A stretch of DNA of 64,000 nt. It comes from an uncultured Clostridia bacterium. GTDB lineage: Bacteria > Bacillota > Clostridia > Christensenellales > Aristaeellaceae. Location: contig CALCQO010000012.1 in assembly GCA_937894675.1 (NCBI GenBank), positions 62,001 to 126,000 of the forward strand. Reading direction: 5' to 3'. The notes under the pieces were generated by a model. That model did not search any database. It was not told the DNA's origin and was given only the letters and a program-made list of their open reading frames with translations. This document shows, piece after piece, positions 42,956 to 51,599 of this stretch (the stretch's first letter is position 1; each line of letters opens with the position of its first letter). The position numbers and the translations under genes were made by a program.

Positions 42956-44203
42956 TTACTCTTTCAGAAGACCGTCAAATACGACAGCAAGATCATCCAT
43001 GGCTTGCTGAGCAGATTTTTCCCCTTGTATTACCGCGTTTACCGCGACCATAAGCTCATTATCCATTTTAGACCATGCGGCAACCGTGGGACGCGCTTTC
43101 GCCGTTTGAATAGCTTCCAGGAAGGGGGCAAACTCTTGCTCCTGCACCGTCTGGCTATCCAACGCTGCCTTGCTAACCGGAATCTGACCAACAGTAGCCA
43201 TCTGTGTCTGCGCAAATTCGCTTGTCATAAACTTCATGAACTTCCAGGCAGCTTCTTTGTTTGCGGAATTAAACATGGCAATATCTTCACCGCCCAACAC
43301 AGAAACAGAACCGCCCTTCCCTGCGGGCATCATGGCTGTACCATAGGCAACATCGGGATAAGCGCCCGTTAATTCAGCAATCTTCCATGGGCCTTCCAGC
43401 ATCATCGCATACCGGCCGGTGCCAAAGCCGTCCGTCATGGGGATGTCACCGCTGTTAAAGCCCGTCAAAGCGCCTTCGGACACCAAGGACACGAACGTCT
43501 CAATGGCGTTGACTGTTTCTGCGCTGTTGATGTGTCCACTGGCTGCCGTTTGCTCATCGTTTGTTAAACTGCCTCCAAAGCTCCAGATAAAGGGAGCCAG
43601 ATTCCAGCCGCTCAGCCCGGGCTCATTCCAGCCCCATACTTGCTGTCCCTGAGCGTTGTTGCCAGAAAGTTTACGCACCGCCGCCGCCCATTCATCTGTG
43701 GTCGTGGGTACATTCACCCCCGCGGCGTTCAGCATATCGGTGTTGTAGAAGAGGATTTTGCTATTGGTGTTTAAGCCAAGCCCATAAGTATCTCCCGCAA
43801 TTTTCGCAGTGGACATGGCGCTGTCGAGCAGTTGTCCCGCTACGCTGTCAAAGTCCGCCATCTCTTTGTTCAAAGGGACAAGCACACCGAGTTGCTGAAA
43901 CTCCGGTAACCAGGCAATATCTGCCCGCATGACATCCGGAAGCTGATTGGTGCTGACGCTAATCAAAATTTTATCATGTAGTTCAGCCCATTCATGAGAA
44001 ACCGCGTTTACCTTGATATCCGGGTTTTCTTTTTCAAACTGGGGAATCAGTACATTGGTTAAGGTTTCATTCTCTTTGGATTGCGCACTGTAATGATGCC
44101 AGAAATTAAGGGTAACTGGCTCGCTTGCGTGCACGGCTGGAACGATGATAACAACACTCATGATCAGGCAGAGTACCAACAAGAATCGTTTTGGTTTCAA
44201 CAT
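42956..44203 (-). CDS. extracellular sugar-binding protein of a CUT1 ABC importer
   Basis: A 415-residue substrate-binding protein. The N-terminal hydrophobic segment (FLLVLCLIMSVVIIVPAVHA) ends without a lipobox cysteine at the usual place, so it may be released or stay anchored by an uncleaved signal. The mature start VTLNFWHHYSAQSKENETL, DVMRADIAWLPEFQQLG, and FGTGRYAMMLEGPWKIAE are typical of maltodextrin/oligosaccharide binding proteins. Start 44203 follows AAAGGAGG. It sits between GH13 (13-bp gap) and MalF, within one operon. Confidence 0.93.
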   Translation of the reverse strand: MLKPKRFLLVLCLIMSVVIIVPAVHASEPVTLNFWHHYSAQSKENETLTNVLIPQFEKENPDIKVNAVSHEWAELHDKILISVSTNQLPDVMRADIAWLPEFQQLGVLVPLNKEMADFDSVAGQLLDSAMSTAKIAGDTYGLGLNTNSKILFYNTDMLNAAGVNVPTTTDEWAAAVRKLSGNNAQGQQVWGWNEPGLSGWNLAPFIWSFGGSLTNDEQTAASGHINSAETVNAIETFVSLVSEGALTGFNSGDIPMTDGFGTGRYAMMLEGPWKIAELTGAYPDVAYGTAMMPAGKGGSVSVLGGEDIAMFNSANKEAAWKFMKFMTSEFAQTQMATVGQIPVSKAALDSQTVQEQEFAPFLEAIQTAKARPTVAAWSKMDNELMVAVNAVIQGEKSAQQAMDDLAVVFDGLLKE

Positions 44204-44216
44204 AGGCTTTCCTCCT

Positions 44217-45890
44217 TTAATTGTATATGATTTCAACGGCTTTGGGTTGAACGCAAACATTCACGCTCCCATCCGTAAAATCCTCAGCTTTTTCCCCCCG
44301 GTTAATACAAACTACTATGCGAGACTGCTCAATGCGCCTTTCAAACACAAACAGGTTTCCCTCTGCATGCAGCGTCCGGTAATCACCCTTGCGTACCGCT
44401 TCATTTTCCTTTCTGATATAAGCCAATTCTTTAACCCAAGCATGCAGGCTGCTCTGCTGTAAGTCCCATCTCATACCCCCGCGGCATCCAGGGTCATTTT
44501 CCCCGCGCATGCCAAGCTCGTCCCCGTAGTAAATTGCCGGACTTCCAGGAAAGAGCATCATCACAGCAAAAGCAAGTTTTACCATGCTCTCATCGTTGTT
44601 GCAAAGGGTCATAAAGCGAGGTGTATCATGGCTGCCGATCAAGTTATACATGGCCTGGTTTACCTGCCAAGGATACTTCATCAGCATATTCTGCAAACGC
44701 TGGCTCAGCTGCAAAGCGTCAATGGTGCGAGCCGCAAAAAAGTCCACCATTGCATCGCGAAACAAGTAGTTCATGGCGCAGTCCAGTTGATCGCCATGCA
44801 ATACCCATTTGCTGGCATCCCCCCATGTTTCACCAAGCAGCAATACATTCGGGTGTTTACGTTTCACGCAACTGCGCAGATATCTCCATGTATCACAGTC
44901 AACCTCATCCGCCACGTCTAAACGCCAGCCATCAATGGCCGCATAGTCAATCCAGAACAGCATCACTTGTAGCAGATAATCGCGCACTTCTGCGTTGGTA
45001 GTATTCAGCCTGGGCATGTAGCGGTAGTCTCCAACGCACTCATAATTCATTTCCTCAATAGAAACCGGAAAGGATTGGGGAAAGAACCAATCCCGATAAG
45101 GCGAAAGCTCCCCTTTCTTCAACAAGTCTTGAAAGGGTTCGAAATTTGTTCCGCAGTGATTGAACACCCCGTCCAGAAGCACTTTAATACCCAGTTTATG
45201 CGCTTGCTCAACCAGTGTTTTTACATCATCATTTGTGCCAAATGCTGAATCCACCCGAAAGTAGTCAATGGTCGCGTACTTGTGATTAAAGTCCGCATAA
45301 AACACCGGTGTCAAATAGAGAGCTTCCACTCCTAATTCCTTAAGATAAGGCATTTTTTTACGAATGCCCTCTAAGTCACCGCCGAAGTATCCTTCACGTT
45401 CAGGCTGTGCCTCACGCCATTGGGTATGCCGCTCTCTCCCATCGGCAGCCGCAAATCGTTCTGGGAATATCTGATAGTAGATTAACCCCTGGCTCCATTG
45501 AGGTACATGGATGACGTCGCTTGGATTTACCTGCAACAGTTCAAAAAAGCCACTTACAGGTTGGCCCTCCGAAGTTCCCTGCGTCGTATAAAAGTGCACT
45601 CTCCCTTGCGTATCGACTATACGAAAATAGTACTTGATGTAGTGAGCCACGTACGGAAAATGGATGTCTGCTTGCCACATATCATGCGCCGCATCGCTCA
45701 GGCGAACAGACATCTCTGCCTGCTGTGCCGGCTCGTGAACGGGTTTGGTTCGCGGCCAAAATACAATGCGGCAAGAGCTCGCTTCGCCAAGCCCGCACCT
45801 CAAAAAAAACTGTACACGATTGCGTGCAACCGCTTGCACATACGGACGAAATGGGTGATGCTCAATAGCGGCGGGGTTCACGGGTTTCAC
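44217..45890 (-). CDS. GH13 alpha-glycosidase (neopullulanase/cyclomaltodextrinase type)
   Basis: A 557-residue cytoplasmic alpha-amylase-family hydrolase with an N-terminal beta-sandwich domain (about residues 1-115) as in neopullulanase and maltogenic amylase. All GH13 regions are visible: DGVFNHCG (region I), GWRLDVADEVD with the Asp nucleophile (II), LLGETWGDAS with the Glu acid (III) and LIGSHDTPRF (IV). It would cleave imported maltodextrins, cyclodextrins or pullulan fragments. The start is GTG at 45890, overlapping the lacI stop as GTGA. A LacI-type operator core lies inside the coding sequence near codon 18-22. No signal peptide, consistent with intracellular action after ABC import. 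Confidence 0.93.
   Translation of the reverse strand: MKPVNPAAIEHHPFRPYVQAVARNRVQFFLRCGLGEASSCRIVFWPRTKPVHEPAQQAEMSVRLSDAAHDMWQADIHFPYVAHYIKYYFRIVDTQGRVHFYTTQGTSEGQPVSGFFELLQVNPSDVIHVPQWSQGLIYYQIFPERFAAADGRERHTQWREAQPEREGYFGGDLEGIRKKMPYLKELGVEALYLTPVFYADFNHKYATIDYFRVDSAFGTNDDVKTLVEQAHKLGIKVLLDGVFNHCGTNFEPFQDLLKKGELSPYRDWFFPQSFPVSIEEMNYECVGDYRYMPRLNTTNAEVRDYLLQVMLFWIDYAAIDGWRLDVADEVDCDTWRYLRSCVKRKHPNVLLLGETWGDASKWVLHGDQLDCAMNYLFRDAMVDFFAARTIDALQLSQRLQNMLMKYPWQVNQAMYNLIGSHDTPRFMTLCNNDESMVKLAFAVMMLFPGSPAIYYGDELGMRGENDPGCRGGMRWDLQQSSLHAWVKELAYIRKENEAVRKGDYRTLHAEGNLFVFERRIEQSRIVVCINRGEKAEDFTDGSVNVCVQPKAVEIIYN
45824..45839. promoter_or_regulatory. intragenic LacI-type operator
   Basis: Perfect 16-bp palindrome GTGCAACCGCTTGCAC inside the 5' coding part of the GH13 gene. 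It shares the 14-bp core TGCAACCGCTTGCA with the operator at 46934-46949, 1110 bp away. Confidence 0.7.
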
Positions 45891-46894
45891 GCCCTTTCTG
45901 TTGACTTTCGCTTTATAAGAGTGGTTGAAAGGAGCATTTGTTGCGACGGCATAGGTTTCTCAATTCGTTGAAACAGCATGGTCGCGCATTGTTCTCCAAG
46001 CAGGTCGGTGTCAATATCAATGGCTGTCAGAGGAGGATCCATAAACTCCGCAAGCGGAAAATTATCAAATGTGACGATACCCACTTGTTTGGGAACATTC
46101 AGCTGAAGCCGCTTCAAGGTGCTCATGAGGCCAAATGCAGTATAATTATCACAACAAATAAAGGCGTCAGGTTTTTCTTCCATATTTTTTAGCGCTTGAT
46201 AACTTGCTTTTTCCGCTGATTCCGGTGTGCCCTTCGTATTGACAACATAGGGTTTCTGGTGTGCTTCAATTGCGTCAGTATAACCGGTGATGCGTTGTTT
46301 CACGAAACCCGCGTCAGGATTGCCCCCAAGAAAGCAAATGCGTTGATAGCCTCTTTCGTATAGGTGCGCTACAGCTTGCGCGCTTCCCTGGGCGTTGTGT
46401 AAATCCACCCAGCTAACCTGCAACCCGCTTCTGGCTGGTTGCCCAAGAAAGACATAGGGAAAATTCATATTATTCAGCACGTCCAATAAATGCGCATCCA
46501 AGGCAAATGGCGGGACAATCAAGCCGTCCACTTGTTTTTGCATCACCAAGTCTTCAATTGGCGACCGCTTCTCTCCCTCTTTGTAGCTGCTGGAAATAAT
46601 CACATTGTATCCATAGGATTGAGCCGCACGTTCTATGGCGAACAAACTGCGGCTGAAAAAAAAGTTGCTAAACTCCTCACTATTGCTTGCATCCAACACG
46701 ACACCAATAGAAGCACTGGACCCTTTCGCTAGGTTTCTCGCAATGCTGTTGGGATGATAGTTCAGCTCCCGCGCGGCATCGAGTACTTTACGGCGCGTCT
46801 CTTCGCTGATATTTCGGTATCCGTTTAGGACACGGGAAACTGTCGAGGAATTTACCCCGACTTTCCGAGCTATGTCTTGAACGGTAACGGCCAT
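45887..46894 (-). CDS. LacI-family transcriptional repressor of the maltodextrin operon
   Basis: A 335-residue LacI/GalR regulator. The N-terminal helix-turn-helix and hinge are complete (VTVQDIARKVGVNSSTVSRVLNG and NYHPNSIARNLAKG); the periplasmic-binding-protein-like core follows (SIGVVLDASNSEEFSNFFFS, ICFLGG, DAFICCDNYTAFGLM, IDTDLLGEQ). It is the first gene of the operon and lies directly behind an operator palindrome, so it should repress itself and the transport genes until a maltodextrin-like inducer binds. Start 46894 has a modest GGAG site. Confidence 0.93.
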   Translation of the reverse strand: MAVTVQDIARKVGVNSSTVSRVLNGYRNISEETRRKVLDAARELNYHPNSIARNLAKGSSASIGVVLDASNSEEFSNFFFSRSLFAIERAAQSYGYNVIISSSYKEGEKRSPIEDLVMQKQVDGLIVPPFALDAHLLDVLNNMNFPYVFLGQPARSGLQVSWVDLHNAQGSAQAVAHLYERGYQRICFLGGNPDAGFVKQRITGYTDAIEAHQKPYVVNTKGTPESAEKASYQALKNMEEKPDAFICCDNYTAFGLMSTLKRLQLNVPKQVGIVTFDNFPLAEFMDPPLTAIDIDTDLLGEQCATMLFQRIEKPMPSQQMLLSTTLIKRKSTERA

Positions 46895-46933
46895 AACAAA
46901 CTCCTGCTTATCTCATATGTAGCGCCCCTGTAT

Positions 46934-46985
46934 ATGCAACCGCTTGCATTGACCTTATCATACATCATCGGTAATAGAATAGCAA
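46934..46985 (-). promoter_or_regulatory. promoter and LacI-type operator of the maltodextrin operon
   Basis: On the minus strand TTGCTA (46980-46985), a 17-bp spacer and TATGAT (46957-46962). The perfect palindrome ATGCAACCGCTTGCAT (46934-46949) begins about 7 bp after the -10 box, over the transcription start, an ideal place for repression. Confidence 0.8.
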
Positions 46986-47149
46986 GGGGTTCTGACAATT
47001 TTTTCTGAGCAACGGCCAAAGAAGAACGGGAGCCTGTTTCTTACTCCCCCACCCTCTGCTTCACGCTGATGTTTTACGATGATACGATCATACCTTCCAT
47101 TAGGCAGAATATGATATCATATCATGAGTATCCGCAAGGAGGAATTTGG

Positions 47150-47536
47150 ATGAAATACAATGATTTAATCCCCGAATTGATGGTATCGGATATTAACAAG
47201 TCAAAGGACTTTTATGTCAGCCTGCTGGGCTTTCGCGCCGCGTATGAGCGGGAAGAGGATCGGTTTGTCTTTTTAACCCGCCAGGAAATACAGATCATGC
47301 TGGAGCAGGGCTCCCCGGAGGAATTGGCGGGCATGGTCTACCCTTTTGGAAAAGGAATCAACTTCTCCTTTGGGATGGATGATGTGGAGGCCGTCTATCA
47401 GCGGTTTCTCGACGCCCAATACCCTATAATGAACGAGTTAGAAAAAAGAAGCTTCCGCGTAGAGAACTCGGAAGTCACACAGATGGAGTTTTGCATCCGC
47501 GACCCGGATGGGTATGTTATCCGGGTTACAAGCTAA
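47150..47536 (+). CDS. VOC-family (glyoxalase/bleomycin-resistance-like) protein
   Basis: A 128-residue vicinal-oxygen-chelate fold protein with two beta-alpha-beta3 halves: PELMVSDINKSKDFYVSLLGF at the start and MEFCIRDPDGYVIRV at the end. Members bind small ligands or metals and include glyoxalase I and bleomycin-binding proteins; the ligand here is not known. ATG 47150 follows AAGGAGG. The perfect palindrome ATATGATATCATAT at 47109-47122, about 28 bp before the start, may be an operator or part of the promoter. Confidence 0.85.
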   Translation: MKYNDLIPELMVSDINKSKDFYVSLLGFRAAYEREEDRFVFLTRQEIQIMLEQGSPEELAGMVYPFGKGINFSFGMDDVEAVYQRFLDAQYPIMNELEKRSFRVENSEVTQMEFCIRDPDGYVIRVTS

Positions 47537-47558
47537 TCCTTATATCCTACAACGAATC

Positions 47559-47918
47559 ATGCAGCGCATACCCCCCGCCGCGTACTTACCCCTTCGCCTT
47601 GCCAAGGGATAAGGAGCCAATGGTACTCCAACATTCCAAAGTCAGAGCCTCCAAAACACCCAACCCGTCCCTTCCGTCCCCAAACAATCGAAAGCCTCTG
47701 CTTTCGATTGAAAGGAGGAATCATGAAGCGGACGCCCCCGACGGGCGCAGCCCGTTGGGAAGGAGCGCAATGCATTCCGACGACGTACCCAAAACAAACG
47801 CAAGCCCGCTTGCGTTTGAGAGGAGGGGCCATGCAGCGTATGCCCCCGACACGCCCCAGTGTCGGGAAAGAAGCGGAATGCGCCCCGACGAAAGAGGCCG
47901 CGCTGATGAGGCGCGGCC
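47559..47918 (+). repeat. tandem structured repeat array
   Basis: Two 110-bp units begin at 47685 and 47795. Each has an 11-bp-stem hairpin (CAATCGAAAGC/GCTTTCGATTG, then CAAACGCAAGC/GCTTGCGTTTG), a GAGGAGGxxxCATG-like stretch, a GCCCCCGAC box, a second hairpin (GACGGGC-type, then CCCGACAC/GTGTCGGG) and a GGAATGC/GCAATGC-CCGACGA box. A degenerate earlier unit starts at 47559 with ATGCAGCGCATACCCCCC, and a last hairpin GGCCGCGC/GCGCGGCC closes the array at 47896-47918. The stretch 47537-48119 holds this array and no gene that can be supported. Confidence 0.8.
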
Positions 47919-48119
47919 AAAGAAGGAAGGAAGGAAGTTACAAAGTTGGTGTATGTGTTTTCCTGCGGATATTTTACCACATCCAACAAAAAAGGTAAAG
48001 CCCTTTTTTGACGGATATTTTGTATCGGATTGCATAATGTTTTATGCCGTGTTTTCGTTGAAATACCTTGCTTCCCGCTCCTTGGGGCAGTATGATGGAA
48101 AAAAAGAGAGGGGCGGATT

Positions 48120-48632
48120 ATGAACGACGAGGAAAAATTATCCGGCATCAACTTTGGCCAGGACGTTTCCTTCATCCGGGACAACCACCTGTTCCGCCTG
48201 CGGGCGGCGGCCATCATCCTGCGGGATCATCATGTGCTGATGGCGCGCAACCAACGCAACTCCTATTACTACTCGATCGGCGGCGCGGTGCATCTGGGCG
48301 AAAGCCTGCAGGACGCTCTGCGCCGGGAGGTGCTGGAAGAAACGGGGCTGGATTTGCCCATCATGCGGCTTGTCGCGGTGCACCAGAATTTCTTTCACGA
48401 TGCGGAGATGGGCCGTCAATTCTGGCATGAAATCGCCTTTTACTACCTGATGGATTACCAGGGCCAGCCGCTGAAGCATACCGGCAGCCTGTCCATGCTG
48501 GATATCCCCGAAACCCTGCATTGGCTGCCCCTTGACAGCTATGCGGCCTACAAGGCCTATCCCCGGTTCTTTCAGGATTTGCCCGCGCTACTCAAGCAGG
48601 ACGCCCCCGCCCAGATTATCACCCGGGAATAG
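48120..48632 (+). CDS. Nudix hydrolase
   Basis: A 170-residue Nudix hydrolase; substrate unknown. The Nudix box is complete: GGAVHLGES and LRREVLEETGLDLP, about residues 59-80. The lead-in FRLRAAAIILRDHHVLMARN is typical. ATG 48120 follows GAGGGGCGG. It ends 23 bp before the metallo-hydrolase gene, so the two may be cotranscribed. Confidence 0.88.
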   Translation: MNDEEKLSGINFGQDVSFIRDNHLFRLRAAAIILRDHHVLMARNQRNSYYYSIGGAVHLGESLQDALRREVLEETGLDLPIMRLVAVHQNFFHDAEMGRQFWHEIAFYYLMDYQGQPLKHTGSLSMLDIPETLHWLPLDSYAAYKAYPRFFQDLPALLKQDAPAQIITRE

Positions 48633-48655
48633 CGCCGCCCCAGTAGGAGGATGCC

Positions 48656-49447
48656 ATGCTCAAACTGGCCGTTTTAATGGAAAACACCGCCCACACCCCC
48701 CAGTTCGCCTGCGAGCATGGGTGGAGCGTGCATGTGCAAACGCCCCGGCACCGCCTGCTGTTTGACGCGGGGCAGTCCCCCGCCTTTTTAGACAACGCCC
48801 GCACCCTGGGCATCGGCCTGGACAAGGCGGACACCGCCGTGCTGTCCCACGGGCATTACGATCACAGCGGCGGGCTGGAAGCCTTTCTGCGAATCAACCA
48901 TCATGCCCCGGTATACCTCAGCCGCTATGCCCTGGAGCCCCACTATCACGGCCAGGAGCGGTACATCGGCGTAAGCCCGGCGCTGTCCGAAAGCAACCGA
49001 TTGGTGTTTGTGGAGGACGCTTTGACGCTGGATGAGGAACTGGAGCTTGTCTCCTGCAACGCCCTGCCCAAGCGGTACCCTATGAGCAGCGCGGGGCTGA
49101 CCCGCCGGGCGGGCGACAACTACCTGCCTGATGATTTCCGCCACGAGATCTACCTGCTAATCCATGACGGGAAACGGCGCGTGCTGCTAAGCGGCTGCTC
49201 CCACAAGGGCATCCTGAACATCATGGATTGGCTGCAGCCCGATGTGCTCATCGGCGGCTTTCACCTGATGCACGAGCAGGCGGAACAGGACAACCCCTGG
49301 CTGAACGAGGTGGCGGACAAACTGCTTGCCTACCCTTGCCAGTACTACACCTGCCACTGCACGGGGCTTGCGCCCTATGGGTACCTGAAAGAGATCATGG
49401 GAGACAGGCTGCGGTATTTGGCAGCGGGGCAAGTGGTGGAGATTTAG
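48656..49447 (+). CDS. metallo-beta-lactamase-fold hydrolase
   Basis: A 263-residue cytoplasmic MBL-fold protein. The dimetal motif HxHxDH is SHGHYDHSGG at about residues 64-73; further ligands are His in LLSGCSHKG (about 179-187) and HCTGLAPYG (about 231-239). The SGCSHKGILN and YTCHCTG motifs place it with the group related to archaeal dihydropterin/phosphoribosyl-aminobenzene synthase-like MBL proteins, mostly uncharacterised in Clostridia. ATG 48656 follows GTAGGAGG. Followed by a family B repeat region. Confidence 0.88.
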   Translation: MLKLAVLMENTAHTPQFACEHGWSVHVQTPRHRLLFDAGQSPAFLDNARTLGIGLDKADTAVLSHGHYDHSGGLEAFLRINHHAPVYLSRYALEPHYHGQERYIGVSPALSESNRLVFVEDALTLDEELELVSCNALPKRYPMSSAGLTRRAGDNYLPDDFRHEIYLLIHDGKRRVLLSGCSHKGILNIMDWLQPDVLIGGFHLMHEQAEQDNPWLNEVADKLLAYPCQYYTCHCTGLAPYGYLKEIMGDRLRYLAAGQVVEI

Positions 49448-49500
49448 GCAGGAACAAATTATTAAGAACCCACCTATTAAAGTTTTTCTGGATGGGGTAC

Positions 49501-49536
49501 GGGGAAGGCATCTTTTTTCAAAAAGATGCCTTCCCC
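49501..49536. terminator. long hairpin after the MBL-fold gene
   Basis: Nearly perfect stem: arms GGGGAAGGCATCTTTTT and AAAAAGATGCCTTCCCC. A similar hairpin (arms GCGGGGGAAAGCATTTTT, AAAAATGCTCTCCCCCGC) occurs at 63920-63957. Classed as terminator-like, though it has no T-run after it. Confidence 0.6.
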
Positions 49537-49575
49537 GTTAACTATCGTTCTATCTATTTACTTGTCCTGTTAGCC

Positions 49576-49661
49576 GCAAAATACGCTGCGCTGTTTTGCT
49601 TGCGGGATTGCGTGTGGGGTTTCACCCCACGCCCCACCAAAGGGAAATGATTTCCCTTTGG
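49576..49661 (+). repeat. family B element, complete copy
   Basis: Module 1 at 49576-49599 (GCAAAATACGCTGCGCTG...TTTTGC), module 2 at 49614-49630 (GTGGGGTTTCACCCCAC), module 3 at 49637-49661 (CCAAAGGGAAATGATTTCCC and complement end). Module 3 ends 25 bp from the stop of the minus-strand permease gene. Confidence 0.8.
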
Positions 49662-49686
49662 AAACCCGCAATTGGTAACCCGCAAT

Positions 49687-50565
49687 TTATCCCTTTATGC
49701 CGCCGCCGGTAACGCCGGCGATGATCTTCTCGCTCAGGAACAGGTACAGCAGGAAGGTGGGCAGGAACACGATGATGACCGAGGCGAACATGCCCGCCCA
49801 GTCGCCGGTATACTTCATGGAGTTAATCATGGAGTACAGGCCCACCGCAACCGGCCTTGTGGCGTTGGAGTTAGCGAAAATCAGGCTCATGAAGTACTCA
49901 TTCCAGATATTGATGAAGTTGAAAATGCTCACCGTGATGATGCCCGGCTGCGCCAGAGGCAGCATGATGGTCCAGAAGGTGCGCATGGGCGGGCATCCGT
50001 CAATGGACGCCGCTTCCTCATAGCTGCGGCTCAGGTTGCTGAAAAAGGTCAGCAGAAAAATGGTAGTATAGGGCACATTGATGCCCACATACAGGAAAAT
50101 CATCAGCAGGCGGATGGTGCCGTCCTGGGTCAGCAGGTTCAGCCGGGATACTGAGGAGAACAGCGGCAGGATGATCATCACCACCGGCACGCCCATGGCG
50201 GCGACAAATCCGTTCTGCACCAGGCGGTTGCCGGCAAATTTGAAGCGGGACAGCACATAGCTGGCAGGCGCCGCCACCATCACCAACAGGCCTACGGACA
50301 CAATGGAATACAACAGGGAGTTGGTGAAGAACACCGACACGTTCTGGCTGGTCCACGCCTTGGCGTAGTTCTCAAAATGCAGCCCGGTGGGGAACTGAAG
50401 CGCCCGGCCCAGGAAAATATCCTTGGTGGTGGACAGGGACGCCGCCCCAATCCACCCAATCAGCACAAAGGTAAACAGAATCCACAGGGTAATGATGATA
50501 TATCCCGGCAGGAGGCTGCTTTCCTTTTTCCAGTTGATGCGTTCGCGGATTTTATGGTTGCTCAT
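49687..50565 (-). CDS. carbohydrate ABC transporter permease, MalG type (second system)
   Basis: A 292-residue CUT1-type membrane permease with six hydrophobic segments and the EAA loop SYEEAASIDGCPPMRTFWTIMLPLAQPGI at about residues 185-213. Start 50565 follows GGGAGGAGG. It is the last gene of SBP-MalF-MalG; no ATPase, regulator or hydrolase accompanies this set. Codon use is GC-rich like the genome average, unlike the first transporter set. Confidence 0.92.
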   Translation of the reverse strand: MSNHKIRERINWKKESSLLPGYIIITLWILFTFVLIGWIGAASLSTTKDIFLGRALQFPTGLHFENYAKAWTSQNVSVFFTNSLLYSIVSVGLLVMVAAPASYVLSRFKFAGNRLVQNGFVAAMGVPVVMIILPLFSSVSRLNLLTQDGTIRLLMIFLYVGINVPYTTIFLLTFFSNLSRSYEEAASIDGCPPMRTFWTIMLPLAQPGIITVSIFNFINIWNEYFMSLIFANSNATRPVAVGLYSMINSMKYTGDWAGMFASVIIVFLPTFLLYLFLSEKIIAGVTGGGIKG

Positions 50566-50578
50566 AATGCCTCCTCCC

Positions 50579-51487
50579 TTAAAATTCCAGCTCGTCATCG
50601 CGGATGAGCAGGTTAATCACAATAAACACAGCCACCACGCACAGCCCCAGCAGGATGCCCACCGCGGCGCCCACACCGGCGTTGCGCTCGGTAACCACAT
50701 TGCCCCCAGAGAACACCTGGTTATACAGGTACACCATGGGCGTGATGGTATCCACGTCGGACACCACCGTGGAAAACAGCTGCGACCAGGTAAAGAAGGA
50801 TACCGAGGTAATGGACCACATGGTGATATTGGTCTTAATCACGCCCTTCAGCAGCGGCAGGGTGATATGGGTAAACTGCCCCAGAATGTTGGCACCGTCG
50901 ATGGAGGCGGCCTCATAATAATCGTGGGGGATTTTTTCAATGCCCGAGGAGAAGATGAGCATGTGGTAGCCCACCATGCCAAAGCAGTAGGCATAGGTGA
51001 GCGCCCAGAACTTATTGCCCGCGGCCGTCCACTGGGTGGCGGCCATGCCCTTCATGCCCAGCGCGTTGAATACCCCCGTCAGCAGGCCGAAGCGCGGGTT
51101 GTACACAAATTGCAGCCACATGGTGGCCAGCGCCACGGCGGAGATGATGTTGGGCAGGTAGATCACCGCGCGGTAGAACTTCTTGCCCCGGATGCCCGAG
51201 TTGAGGATGACGGCGAACAGCAGCGCCAGGGTCATCACCACCAGGCCCCCCACCCCCCAGATGCGCACCAGGTTCCACATGGAAATGCGGAACAGGCTGG
51301 TGTCCGCCAGCTTGGCATAGTTGTCAAAATTGACAAATGTCCACGCGTCCATGCCGGAGGTGATGTTCTCTACATTGTAAAAGCTCATCAGCGCCGTGCG
51401 GAATATGGGGTAGAGGAAAATCAGGGAAAAGAACAGCAGGGCAGGCGCCAGGAACGCGATAATCATGCCTCTGTTGCGGGTATGCAT
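50579..51487 (-). CDS. carbohydrate ABC transporter permease, MalF type (second system)
   Basis: A 302-residue CUT1-type permease, partner of the MalG-like protein 13 bp downstream. EAA loop DYYEAASIDGANILGQFTHITLPLL at about residues 190-214. Start 51487 (MHTRNRG) follows AAGGAGGAG. A strong hairpin separates it from the binding-protein gene upstream. Confidence 0.92.
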   Translation of the reverse strand: MHTRNRGMIIAFLAPALLFFSLIFLYPIFRTALMSFYNVENITSGMDAWTFVNFDNYAKLADTSLFRISMWNLVRIWGVGGLVVMTLALLFAVILNSGIRGKKFYRAVIYLPNIISAVALATMWLQFVYNPRFGLLTGVFNALGMKGMAATQWTAAGNKFWALTYAYCFGMVGYHMLIFSSGIEKIPHDYYEAASIDGANILGQFTHITLPLLKGVIKTNITMWSITSVSFFTWSQLFSTVVSDVDTITPMVYLYNQVFSGGNVVTERNAGVGAAVGILLGLCVVAVFIVINLLIRDDELEF

Positions 51488-51560
51488 AGGGTTCAGCTCC
51501 TCCTTGTCGGCGGGGAAAGGGGTTTTGCCCGGCTTTCAGCCGTTTTGTTGACAGGTACAA

Positions 51561-51589
51561 ACGAAGGAGCGGCACAGCCGCTCCTTCGT
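51561..51589 (-). terminator. intra-operon attenuating hairpin
   Basis: Arms ACGAAGGAGCGGC and GCCGCTCCTTCGT, 11 bp after the SBP stop and 74 bp before the permease start. Partial termination or RNA stabilisation here would give more binding protein than permease, as in other sugar ABC operons. Confidence 0.7.
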
Positions 51590-51599
51590 GATGAAAAAC

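Noticed and set aside
47109..47122. Palindrome ATATGATATCATAT before the VOC gene as a metal-regulator box
   Set aside because: It is short and AT-rich and no matching regulator is adjacent, so a specific assignment is not supported; it is only noted with the gene.
47491..48123. 210-codon open frame through the tandem repeat array, with internally repeated peptide segments, and an opposing 191-codon frame
   Set aside because: The peptide repetition simply follows the DNA repeat; hairpin stems co-vary in ways that change amino acids, several frames are open at once, and no good start or conserved domain is present.
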